Positions 6,234 through 14,227 of a stretch of 14,227 bases of DNA are shown here, piece after piece. Within the stretch, counting starts at the first letter, position 1. Every line of letters starts with the position of its first letter. Source of the DNA: Betaproteobacteria bacterium (GTDB taxonomy: Bacteria; Pseudomonadota; Gammaproteobacteria; Burkholderiales; SG8-41); assembly GCA_021732805.1 (NCBI GenBank), contig JAKFUJ010000220.1, positions 1 to 14,227 of the forward strand, written 5' to 3'. A program made the translations under genes and the position numbers. Under the pieces are notes generated by a model that saw only the letters and a program-made list of their open reading frames with translations, was not told where the DNA came from and ran no database searches.

Positions 6234-7274
6234 TCAGGGTCCGCAACCCGCGGCACACTTGCCCTGGCCATCGAATTCCATGGTGCGCCCGCTGATGGCG
6301 AGGTGAGCCGCCGGCTTCAGCTGCTTGATCAGCGCTGCGGTGCGCGAAGCTGGCCGCAACGTTCCACCTTCGGTCACCGGCTCGTTGGGATGCGTGAGGA
6401 TCACCGACGCGGGTCGCACCAACTCGTTCATGGAATGCGCGCCGGAAACGAAAATTCCCGGGTTCGATCCGAGATTGAGTACGGCAAGATTGGCCTTGTG
6501 AAATTCGTTGATGACTGTTTTCATCTCGGAATGGATGCCGGTGTCACCCGACAGGTAGGCGGTCAGCCCGTTGCTGAACTTGACGACAAAGCCGGTTGCA
6601 GGCCCGTACTCAAGGACGGCGCCATCCACCTTCAGCGCCGCACGCTGCGCTTCAGACAACAGCGCCGGCGGGGCGTTGTTGACGTGAGAGGCATACACGA
6701 TCGTGATTTCCACGCCCTTGGGCGCATCAACCGTCTTCGCGACAAAAACGCCGCCGAGATCGGTCTGCGAGGCGCAGACCGTGGCAACCGGCACAGTGGT
6801 GGCGCCGCCGCTTTGCGGGCAGAAACCGATCGGCTTGCCGCCGCCGCGGATACCCTGAACCTTGTTGCCGACAAACCCGCTCATGGCGCGGGTCATCACC
6901 AGCGCGGCATTTTTCGCCGCTGCGACTTCGGCGGTCGTTGAATTCGGCGCCGGCACCCGTTCCGAGTTCGCGCACGTGCCGGCGCCCGGCGCCTTCAGCT
7001 TCATGTCGCCGACGTGATCGCCATGCATGTGGGTCAGCAGCACGAGGTGAATGGCGCCCAGCCGCGGATCATCGCCGCCGGTGACGTTGTGCGCCGGGTC
7101 ATAGAGCAAACGGACGCCGGTCGGGTCCTCGAAAACAATGGCGCGATCGTTCGCGCACAGTTCGCCGGGATGAGAACCGACCGGCGTAATTTTCACGTTC
7201 TGCGCCAGTACGGGCGCAGCGGCGAGCAGACTGGCAACAGCAACGAGCGTGCAGCAGGCGGTGGTAATTCTCAT
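6234..7274 (-). CDS. Exported metallo-beta-lactamase-fold hydrolase
   Basis: A 346-residue MBL-fold metallohydrolase with a cleavable signal peptide (hydrophobic residues 8-23, probable cleavage after VLAQ near 25), so it acts in the periplasm. Metal ligands are visible: THMHGDHVGD (His82, His84, Asp86, His87), the bridging Asp244 in LSGDTG, and His295 in ILTHPNE; His197 in YASHVNN may also take part. The layout resembles UlaG-like L-ascorbate-6-phosphate lactonase relatives rather than antibiotic beta-lactamases. Between the first metal motif and strand four there is a long insert (about 95-180) with several cysteines, and the C-terminus ends GKCAAGCGP. GGAGGAG just before the ATG fixes the start. 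The gene follows recQ on the same strand across a 125-bp gap and is probably a separate unit. Substrate unknown. Confidence 0.87.
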   Translation of the reverse strand: MRITTACCTLVAVASLLAAAPVLAQNVKITPVGSHPGELCANDRAIVFEDPTGVRLLYDPAHNVTGGDDPRLGAIHLVLLTHMHGDHVGDMKLKAPGAGTCANSERVPAPNSTTAEVAAAKNAALVMTRAMSGFVGNKVQGIRGGGKPIGFCPQSGGATTVPVATVCASQTDLGGVFVAKTVDAPKGVEITIVYASHVNNAPPALLSEAQRAALKVDGAVLEYGPATGFVVKFSNGLTAYLSGDTGIHSEMKTVINEFHKANLAVLNLGSNPGIFVSGAHSMNELVRPASVILTHPNEPVTEGGTLRPASRTAALIKQLKPAAHLAISGRTMEFDGQGKCAAGCGP

Positions 7275-7367
7275 GACTCCTCCCGGGAATGGCGCAGTGG
7301 TTTGATGCAGCGGCGGCTACGTTACCGCGCCGCGCAGCGGAATGCCACTGTCACGCGTCAGCAGTTC

Positions 7368-7382
7368 TGATGCAGTGCATCA
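7368..7382. promoter_or_regulatory. 15-bp perfect dyad upstream of the MBL hydrolase gene
   Basis: TGATGCA-G-TGCATCA is perfectly symmetric around base 7375. It lies between the recQ stop (7400) and the MBL hydrolase start (7274). A one-base centre cannot form a hairpin loop and there is no T run, so a protein-binding operator is more likely than a terminator. Role inferred. Confidence 0.3.
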
Positions 7383-7399
7383 CCCGGGTTGCCGGAAGT

Positions 7400-9202
<1,803 letters not shown>

Positions 9203-9255
9203 GGAGCAGCGTGAAAGCCCGGATGCGGTGGTCGCGCGGACCATATCGCACTGCC

Positions 9256-9273
9256 GGAAATTGAAAAATTTCC
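9256..9273. repeat. Inverted repeat GGAAATT-gaaa-AATTTCC upstream of recQ
   Basis: Seven-base perfect arms (9256-9262 and 9267-9273) around a GAAA spacer, in the AT-rich gap before recQ. It could be an operator or part of the recQ promoter region. No T run directly follows on either strand, which argues against a terminator. Confidence 0.4.
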
Positions 9274-9276
9274 TTT

Positions 9277-9301
9277 AAAATCAATTACTTATGATAATTG
9301 A
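9277..9301 (-). terminator. Possible AT-rich terminator or operator after the Ldh-family gene
   Basis: On the minus strand TCAATTA (9301-9295), spacer TCATAAG and TAATTGA (9287-9281) form a seven-base perfect inverted repeat, followed directly by TTTT, five bases after the Ldh-family stop codon. The stem has only A/T pairs apart from one G-C per arm, so it would be weak as a terminator. An operator for recQ is an equally good reading. Confidence 0.35.
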
Positions 9302-9306
9302 CTGAT

Positions 9307-10323
9307 TCAAGCGCTGCGCCGGGCACGTCCGCCGAGTTTGCGCAGCTCCTGATGCAGCGCGTCGCTGATCATGATGCCGCCGGCCCGCGCCTTGATCGTT
9401 GCCATTTGCCGTCGCGCGCCAGGCAGACGCACGCCATCATCGACCAGCATGTGGCTGACCATGTCTTCAATGCGCGCGTAATACGTATCTGCGCCCGCCA
9501 ATGCCTGCGGATTGATGGCGATCAGCGCGTGGCCGATGCGCGGTTTGTTGCCGGGTTCGAAGTACGAATCGTTTTCGTGGCTCAGCGCCGCGCCGGTCAA
9601 TGCCACACACAGCGCTTCCACCATCAATGCCAGCGCAGTACCCTTGACGCCGCCGATGGCGGTCAGGCTGCCGGTCAATGCCGCCTGCGCACTGGTGGTC
9701 GGATTGCCGTCACGATCGACCGCCCAGCCCAGCGGAATCGGTTTGTCTTCCTTGGCCATCAGCATGATCTTGCCGCGGGTGACTTCGGTCAGCGACAGGT
9801 CAACCACAATGGGTGCGGCGTTTTTACGCGGAAAAATTGCTGCAACCGGATTGGTGCCGAAAAACGCTTTTTTGCCGCCCCAGGCATTGATCGCCGCGGG
9901 TGAATTGGTCAGCGCGATGCCGGCCATGCCCGCCGCGGCAATCGGCGCGAGGTGATAAGCAGCCGCGCCAAAATGATGACTGTTGGTGACACCGGCAAAC
10001 GCGATGCCGTAACGCTGCGCGCGTTTGATGGCTTCCTTGACAGCCAGCGCGGCAGCCGGAAACGCCAGCCCGCCGCCGGCATTGATCAAACAGGTGGCGC
10101 CGGTCTTGCGAACCAGTTTTGGCCTGGCTTTGCCGTCAGCACGACCCTCGCGCAGATGTTGTGCATAAAGCGCGACCCGCGACAATCCGTGGCCGGACAG
10201 GCCTTCGGCTTCGGCGATCACCAGCGCCTGCGCCGTGGTCACCGCCATCGTTTTTGAGGCCCCGGCGCGTTTCAGCGCACGCGAAGCGAGATCCGTGAGT
10301 TCCTCGACCGCGAGTATCGGCAT
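9307..10323 (-). CDS. Ldh-family (malate/L-lactate dehydrogenase type) NAD(P)-dependent oxidoreductase
   Basis: A 338-residue member of the malate/L-lactate dehydrogenase 2 family (YiaK, ComC, AllD relatives), which reduces 2-oxo acids or imines or oxidises the matching hydroxy or amino acids with NAD(P). Signatures: GLSGHGLSRV (41-50), the variant of the family SHG motif with His45; GVTNSHHFGAAAYHL (111-125) with the conserved catalytic-region His; LTNSPAAINAWGG (138-150); GTNPVAAIFP; VDLSLTEVTRGKIML; IPLGWAVDRDGNPTT; GGVKGTALALMVEAL; and GHALIAINP. The fold is unrelated to classical lactate dehydrogenase. It begins 12 bp after the second Bug receptor gene, with GAGGG ahead of its ATG, so the two form an operon and the receptor probably brings in its substrate or a precursor (inference). 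The substrate could be a 2-hydroxy acid, ureidoglycolate-like compound or sulfolactate. Confidence 0.9.
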   Translation of the reverse strand: MPILAVEELTDLASRALKRAGASKTMAVTTAQALVIAEAEGLSGHGLSRVALYAQHLREGRADGKARPKLVRKTGATCLINAGGGLAFPAAALAVKEAIKRAQRYGIAFAGVTNSHHFGAAAYHLAPIAAAGMAGIALTNSPAAINAWGGKKAFFGTNPVAAIFPRKNAAPIVVDLSLTEVTRGKIMLMAKEDKPIPLGWAVDRDGNPTTSAQAALTGSLTAIGGVKGTALALMVEALCVALTGAALSHENDSYFEPGNKPRIGHALIAINPQALAGADTYYARIEDMVSHMLVDDGVRLPGARRQMATIKARAGGIMISDALHQELRKLGGRARRSA

Positions 10324-10335
10324 CAGACCAGACCC

Positions 10336-11328
10336 TCAATCCAGCCGGGTGTTCGAAGCCTTGGCCACCTCGGCCCACTTGTCGTTTTCCACCTTCACAA
10401 AAGCCGCGAACTCGGCAGGCGTGTTGCCGCCCGGTTCCGCGCCGGACGCGATAATGCGCTTCGACACATCCGGCGATTTCACCGCCGCAACCCAGGCTTG
10501 ATACAGCTTCTCCAGCACAGGAGCAGGCGTTTTGCTCGGCGCAAACAGGCCATTCCACTGAATCGCCAAATGACCGGGCACGCCGGCTTCAATCATCGTC
10601 GGCACCTGCGGGGCCAGCGCCGAACGCTTCTCCGCGGCGACACCCAGACCGCGCAACTTGCCGTCCTCGAAATGACGCGCGGCCACCGGCAGCACGACGA
10701 ATGCCGCCTGCGCTTCACCCGTGAGCACGGCTACGGATTGCGGTGCGGCGCCCTTGTACGGCAGATGGGTAATGCGTATCCCTGTTTTAAGCCGCAGCAG
10801 TTCCATCGACATATGTGCCATGGTGCCGGCACCGGATGATGCATAGTCCAGCACATTCGGTTTGGCTTTGGCCAGCGCAACAAATTCCTTCACGCTCTTC
10901 ACCGGCAAGGAAGGATGCACCACCAGGGAAAACGGGTACTGCGAAGCCATGGAAATGGCAACCAGATCGCGGCCCGGATCGTAGGTCATCTTGCTGAACA
11001 CCGCGGGACTGATCGACAGCGAGGAATTGCCGAACAGCAGGGTATAACCGTCGGCCGGCGCCTTGGCCACGATATCAGCAGCGATATTGCCGCTGGCCCC
11101 GGCACGGTTGTCGATGACAACCTGCTGGCCCAGCCCATCGGCGAATTTCTGCCCGATGATACGGGCGATGGTGTCACTGCCGCCGCCGGGGGGGAACGGC
11201 AACATCATGCGCACCGCGCGCGCGGGAAAGTTCTGTGCGGCAATCTGACCAGAAACTGTCAGCAGTCCGCCCATCGCCAGGACCGCAACAACGCATTTCT
11301 GCAAAACACTGGTCATTTGGTGTTTCAT
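10336..11328 (-). CDS. Bug/TctC-type periplasmic solute-binding protein (second copy)
   Basis: A 330-residue receptor with a Sec signal peptide (Lys/Gln start, hydrophobic residues about 13-30, probable cleavage at IAAQ near 32). Family blocks: AAQNFPARAVRMMLPFPPGG followed by GSDTIARI, VDNRAGASGNIAADIVAKAP, ITHLPYKGAAPQSV, and a C-terminal region with SKRIIASGAEPGGNTPAEF. It belongs to the same family as the receptor at 3036-4004, but the binding-site segments differ (PFPPGGGSDTIAR against GFAPGGSTDLTAR), so a different ligand is likely. AGGAGGAG four bases before the ATG at 11328 fixes the start. The gene lies 99 bp after the flavoprotein gene on the same strand and 12 bp before the Ldh-family gene; co-transcription of all three is plausible. 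No transporter membrane genes are present. Confidence 0.92.
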   Translation of the reverse strand: MKHQMTSVLQKCVVAVLAMGGLLTVSGQIAAQNFPARAVRMMLPFPPGGGSDTIARIIGQKFADGLGQQVVIDNRAGASGNIAADIVAKAPADGYTLLFGNSSLSISPAVFSKMTYDPGRDLVAISMASQYPFSLVVHPSLPVKSVKEFVALAKAKPNVLDYASSGAGTMAHMSMELLRLKTGIRITHLPYKGAAPQSVAVLTGEAQAAFVVLPVAARHFEDGKLRGLGVAAEKRSALAPQVPTMIEAGVPGHLAIQWNGLFAPSKTPAPVLEKLYQAWVAAVKSPDVSKRIIASGAEPGGNTPAEFAAFVKVENDKWAEVAKASNTRLD

Positions 11329-11427
11329 GAAACTCCTCCTCGATGGCTGTTTTTAGTGGCGGAAACGCGGAGTGTCCTCTGATGAATGCCGGAAATCAAC
11401 CAACGGGACGATCTGCTCAGGTTGTGG

Positions 11428-13146
11428 TCAGGCGTCCGCGGTCAGCAATGATTGCCCCGGCTTGACGCGGGTGAAATGCACCGGCCGGGTTTCGCTGGCA
11501 AAACGTCCACCCTGCCAGCTGACGCAGGTGTAGCGCGAATTCTCCAGATCGCGCACCTCGGGGAAATCGGCGCGGAAATGCGAGCCGCGCGAATCTTCGC
11601 GCGCCATCGCGGCAAAACGGATCGACTTCGACACCAGCACCAGGTTCTTCAGGTTCATCCAGTCGTGCCAGGTCAGGTTGTAGGCCAGATTGGCGCCATC
11701 GACACCGCTGGCATCCAGCCGGGCATCGAGTTCGTCGAGCAATCCCGAAGCACGGTTCAGTGAATTGGCGTCGCGCACAATGCCGACGTCGTCCCACATC
11801 ACGTTATAAAGTTCCTCGCGAATCGCATTGATGTCGCCACCCTTGCGCGTCAGCGGGGCGCGGCAGCGCGCGATTGCGGCGTCGATGGCCTCCTGATCCG
11901 GCAGCCGGAATTCACCGTTCGCCTTGACCCAGCCCGGCATCACATCGCCGGCGATACCGCCGAACACCGTGGAATTGGCCACGCCATTGCCGCCGAGGCG
12001 GTTGGCGCCGTGTACGCCGCCGGAATCCTCACCAGCGACAAACAGACCGGGCAGATCGGTGGTGCAGTCGGTTTTGAACACCACGCCACCCATCATGTAA
12101 TGCGCGGTGGGCACCACATCGACCAGTCCGCTGACCAGGTCGAACCCGCAGTCGGCGCAGCGTTCGACCATGCCCTTGAATTCCTTGCGCACCATCACCG
12201 GATCGAGGTGTTTCATGGTGATGTACAGGCCGCCGTGTTTGTTGACCCGACCGGCGCGCATCTCTTCATACATACCGCGGCTGACAATGTCGCGCGTCGC
12301 ACGTTCATTGCGCGGATCATAGTTGTGCATGAAGCGCTCTTCGGCGCCGTTCAGCAGATAACCGCCGGCGCCGCGCAAACCTTCCTCGATGATGGTGCCG
12401 GTAATGCGGGTGTCGGAACCGGCGATCAGGCCGGTCGGATGGAACTGCACCATTTCCATGTCGCGCAGCATCAGTCCGCCGCGCAGCGCCATCGCCATGC
12501 CGTCGCAGCTCTTGTCGCCGCTGGGCGTGTGGAATTTGTACATGGTCGGCCCGCCGCCGGTGGCCAGCAACACCGCTTGCGCCTGTACAAACACGAATTC
12601 ACCCGTTCGCATGTCGATCATCAGCACGCCGGCAATCGCGTCACCGGTTTTGTTTTTGATGAATTCGACAGCGCGATGTTCTTCGAGGCGGTGGATGCCG
12701 CGCGCCCACACCTGCTCGGCGAGGCGGTTGATGATTTCAATGCCAGTCAGGTCACCCTTGTGTACGGTGCGGTCAAAGGTCTGCCCGGCGAAGGCCTTCT
12801 GGTGGATGCTGCCGTCGGGGTTGCGGTCAAAAAAACAGCCAAGCTCGTTTTCAAGTTCGTGGATGCGCTCGACCGCTGTTTCCACAAGCGTCCATGCCAG
12901 ATCCTGGTCGGGCAGCCATTTGCCGCCTTCGATGGTGTCCATGAAATGGCGCTCGACGGAGTCACCCGCGGCCAATGCCACGTTGTAGCCGCCCTGCACC
13001 ATGCGTGTGCAGCCGGTTTTGCCGAGTAAACCTTTCACGGCAACGGTGATCGACAGTTCAGGATTGTGCTGATGCGCGTGCAACGCAGCGAACAGGCCGG
13101 CGCCGCCGGAGCCGAGGATCAGGATGTCTGTTTTGATGGTTTGCAT
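11428..13146 (-). CDS. Fumarate reductase/succinate dehydrogenase-family flavoprotein subunit
   Basis: An FAD enzyme of 572 residues in the FrdA/SdhA/L-aspartate oxidase/APS reductase alpha superfamily. Visible: dinucleotide fold DILILGSGGAGLFAALHAH (7-25), GCTRMVQGGYNVAL at the site that carries the covalent-FAD His in SdhA, VQAQAVLLATGGG, MVQFHPTGLI, EERFMHNYDPRNERATRDIVSRGM, AHYMMGGVVF, GLFVAGEDSGGVHGANRLGGNG and the C-terminal AREDSRGSHFRADFPE. The His is Cys here, so FAD should be non-covalent. Such enzymes normally pair with an iron-sulfur subunit; none is seen downstream, and the upstream side is occupied by the IS110 gene. The frame extends to a GTG at 13182, but the added residues come from a CACAGAG-type repeat; the ATG at 13146, where similarity starts, was preferred. 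The ribosome site is weak. Substrate unresolved. Confidence 0.88.
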   Translation of the reverse strand: MQTIKTDILILGSGGAGLFAALHAHQHNPELSITVAVKGLLGKTGCTRMVQGGYNVALAAGDSVERHFMDTIEGGKWLPDQDLAWTLVETAVERIHELENELGCFFDRNPDGSIHQKAFAGQTFDRTVHKGDLTGIEIINRLAEQVWARGIHRLEEHRAVEFIKNKTGDAIAGVLMIDMRTGEFVFVQAQAVLLATGGGPTMYKFHTPSGDKSCDGMAMALRGGLMLRDMEMVQFHPTGLIAGSDTRITGTIIEEGLRGAGGYLLNGAEERFMHNYDPRNERATRDIVSRGMYEEMRAGRVNKHGGLYITMKHLDPVMVRKEFKGMVERCADCGFDLVSGLVDVVPTAHYMMGGVVFKTDCTTDLPGLFVAGEDSGGVHGANRLGGNGVANSTVFGGIAGDVMPGWVKANGEFRLPDQEAIDAAIARCRAPLTRKGGDINAIREELYNVMWDDVGIVRDANSLNRASGLLDELDARLDASGVDGANLAYNLTWHDWMNLKNLVLVSKSIRFAAMAREDSRGSHFRADFPEVRDLENSRYTCVSWQGGRFASETRPVHFTRVKPGQSLLTADA

Positions 13147-13163
13147 AAGATCAAAAGCCTTGC

Positions 13164-13186
13164 CACAGAGGACACAGAACACAGAG
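13164..13186. repeat. CACAGAG heptamer repeat cluster
   Basis: CACAGAG (13164-13170), a GA spacer, CACAGAA (13173-13179) and CACAGAG (13180-13186) lie in the 55-bp gap between the transposase stop and the flavoprotein start. On the minus strand it reads as a run of CTCTGTG-like units in the leader of the flavoprotein gene. From memory, similar CTCTGTGTCCTCTGTGG strings are dispersed in many environmental bacterial genomes; that is recollection, not a search. Confidence 0.6.
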
Positions 13187-13201
13187 CAACTGCGTTAACA
13201 G

Positions 13202-14152
13202 TCAAGCATTCTGTGAGTGTTTCCAAGGTTGATTAGACCTGATCATGGCATTGAGGATGACAAGCATTTTGCGCATGCAAGCGGTGATGGCCACATAGTG
13301 ATGTTTACCGGCGTGTACAAGTCGTTGATAAAGGGCGCGGATGACGGGGTTGTGCTGGATGGCCGAAATCGCCGGCATATACAAGGCGGCCCGTACGGCG
13401 GCTCTGCCGCCGCTGATGTGGCGCTCGCCACGCTGGCTACCCGAGTCTCTGGCAAACGGGGCAAGCCCCGCCAGAGCGCCGATCTGTTTGCCGCTCAGGC
13501 TGCCCAGTTCCGGGAGGGTGATGAGCAGGCATCGGGCGGTGTTTTGGCCGATACCGGTGAAACTCTGCAGCAGATTCGCCCGGGACTGGTCGATGGGGGT
13601 GGATTGCAGCCAGGAGTCGATTTCATGATCCAGCGCACCCAGGCGCTTTTCCAGAAAAGCGATGGTGGCTTCGATATCCTTGCGCACCTTCTTGGCGGTG
13701 GCGGTGGCCAGCCGGTTTTTCTCCGCCACCCGCATGCCCATGAGCTGCGTGCGGCGGGCAAGCATCTCGGCGGCAACTTGGCGCTGCGCATCGGGGAGCG
13801 CACGCACCGGCGGCTTGATGCGCTGGGCAAACAGGGCAAGCACCTGAGCATCCAGCGCATCGGTCTTGGCCAGCTTGCCCATCGCCCTGGCGAAATCACG
13901 CACTTGGCGCGGGTTCACCACCGCACAGGCCAAACCGGCGCCCGCCAGCGCCGCCGCCGCCATGCGCCAGAACACATTGGTGGCCTCCATCACCACCAAC
14001 ACCGTTGCGCCCAACGGCTTGAGGCGTTCGACAAGCGCCATACAACCAGCCTGATCGTTGGCAACCCGCCATTGTTGCCCCTCGGGCAGCAGGTGCACAT
14101 CCAGGGTATTTTTGGATACATCAATTCCAATAAAACTCGTAGACTCTCTCAT
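13202..14152 (-). CDS. IS110-family DEDD transposase (recombinase)
   Basis: A 316-residue recombinase of an IS110-type element, usual length for the family and apparently intact. The N-terminal RuvC-like DEDD domain shows IGIDVSK (Asp11), VVMEATN (Glu56) and KTDALDAQ (Asp98, Asp101). A central coiled-coil-like segment (about 125-185) leads to the C-terminal Tnp_20 domain, with FTGIGQNTA and GLAPFARDSGSQRGERHISG followed by GRAAVRAALYM, where the catalytic serine resides. In studied IS110 elements (IS621) this protein works with an element-encoded bridge RNA that specifies target and donor. GGAG seven bases before the ATG supports the start. It is transcribed toward the flavoprotein gene 55 bp away with no visible terminator between, so read-through could drive that gene. 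The IS110 versus IS1111 subgroup cannot be settled from the protein alone. Confidence 0.93.
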   Translation of the reverse strand: MRESTSFIGIDVSKNTLDVHLLPEGQQWRVANDQAGCMALVERLKPLGATVLVVMEATNVFWRMAAAALAGAGLACAVVNPRQVRDFARAMGKLAKTDALDAQVLALFAQRIKPPVRALPDAQRQVAAEMLARRTQLMGMRVAEKNRLATATAKKVRKDIEATIAFLEKRLGALDHEIDSWLQSTPIDQSRANLLQSFTGIGQNTARCLLITLPELGSLSGKQIGALAGLAPFARDSGSQRGERHISGGRAAVRAALYMPAISAIQHNPVIRALYQRLVHAGKHHYVAITACMRKMLVILNAMIRSNQPWKHSQNA

Positions 14153-14227
14153 CGCTTCACTCCATCCAATCTTGCAAAAATTCGGGCTCGTGCCCAGGCA
14201 ACTGCTCGGATTAAAGCAAAACAGGAA
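14153..14227 (-). ncRNA. Possible 3' segment of an IS110 bridge RNA (partial)
   Basis: The 75 bp before the recombinase ATG are noncoding. On the minus strand TTGC (14201-14198) can pair with GCAA (14175-14172), enclosing GGGC-ACGA-GCCC (14195-14184): two stems with an asymmetric internal loop, reminiscent of bridge-RNA loops. A stem of four pairs is weak evidence. The call rests mainly on position upstream of an IS110 recombinase, and most of the RNA would lie outside the window. Confidence 0.3.

Larger units (their letters stand above)
13202..14227 (-). mobile_element. IS110-family insertion sequence, left (5') end beyond the window
   Basis: The element contains the DEDD recombinase gene and its 5' noncoding end, which runs off at 14227. 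The right end must lie within the 55 bp between the recombinase stop and the flavoprotein start, which leaves no room for a 3' bridge RNA of the IS1111 layout; the RNA, if present, should be upstream of the gene. IS110 elements usually lack long terminal inverted repeats and target duplications, so neither boundary can be fixed here. The interval given covers the minimal supported part. Confidence 0.75.

Noticed and set aside
12010..13029. A 339-codon open frame on the plus strand opposite the flavoprotein gene
   Set aside because: Shadow of the flavoprotein codons; rich in His/Ala/Val, no family motif, no convincing ribosome site.
13147..13182. N-terminal extension of the flavoprotein from a GTG at 13182
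   Set aside because: The added residues are encoded by the CACAGAG repeat and precede the normal start of the FAD domain.
13164..13186. CRISPR-like repeat cluster
   Set aside because: Only three heptamers with no spacers of constant length and no cas genes; it is a short simple repeat.

Overview
The window looks like chromosomal DNA of a betaproteobacterium, most likely in the order Burkholderiales. It is GC-rich (about 60% by eye) and densely coded. It carries two Bug/TctC-type periplasmic solute-binding proteins, a family greatly expanded in that order, each beside catabolic enzymes. This placement is inferred from gene content; no marker gene here fixes a genus.

Layout. Bases 1-88 hold the last codons of an unrecognised gene. 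A GNAT acetyltransferase of the phosphinothricin acetyltransferase type (98-601, minus) faces away from an FMN-dependent alpha-hydroxy-acid dehydrogenase (765-2015, plus), which ends at a probable terminator. Next come an amidohydrolase of the pyrone-dicarboxylate lactonase type (2090-2929, minus) and a divergent Bug receptor (3036-4004, plus). A TauD/TfdA-like Fe(II)/2-oxoglutarate dioxygenase (4036-4932, minus) then shares a 119-bp divergent control region with a CmcJ/NvfI-family putative oxygenase and a DUF1330 protein (5052-6194, plus, probably one operon). An exported metallo-beta-lactamase-fold hydrolase (6234-7274, minus) and recQ (7400-9202, minus) follow.

The right third is a minus-strand run: a fumarate reductase-type flavoprotein (13146-11428), a second Bug receptor (11328-10336) and an Ldh-family NAD(P)-dependent oxidoreductase (10323-9307). 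The last two lie 12 bp apart. Just upstream of the flavoprotein, in the same orientation, is an IS110-family DEDD recombinase gene (14152-13202). Its 5' noncoding end runs off the window.

How the genes may work together (inference). The left part reads as several small organic-acid catabolism units: uptake by a Bug receptor, hydroxylation by the dioxygenases, ring or lactone hydrolysis by the amidohydrolase, and 2-hydroxy-acid oxidation by the FMN enzyme. The right part reads as a second unit of receptor plus two redox enzymes, whose upstream side is occupied by the insertion sequence. No TctA/TctB membrane transporter and no regulator gene is present. The substrates cannot be read from the sequence.

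The items most worth a second look are the paired HxD...H oxygenases, the IS110 end with its possible bridge-RNA segment beside a CACAGAG-type repeat, the flavoprotein that lacks the covalent-FAD histidine, and the amidohydrolase whose usual catalytic Asp is Asn. No CRISPR array, tRNA or rRNA gene was seen.
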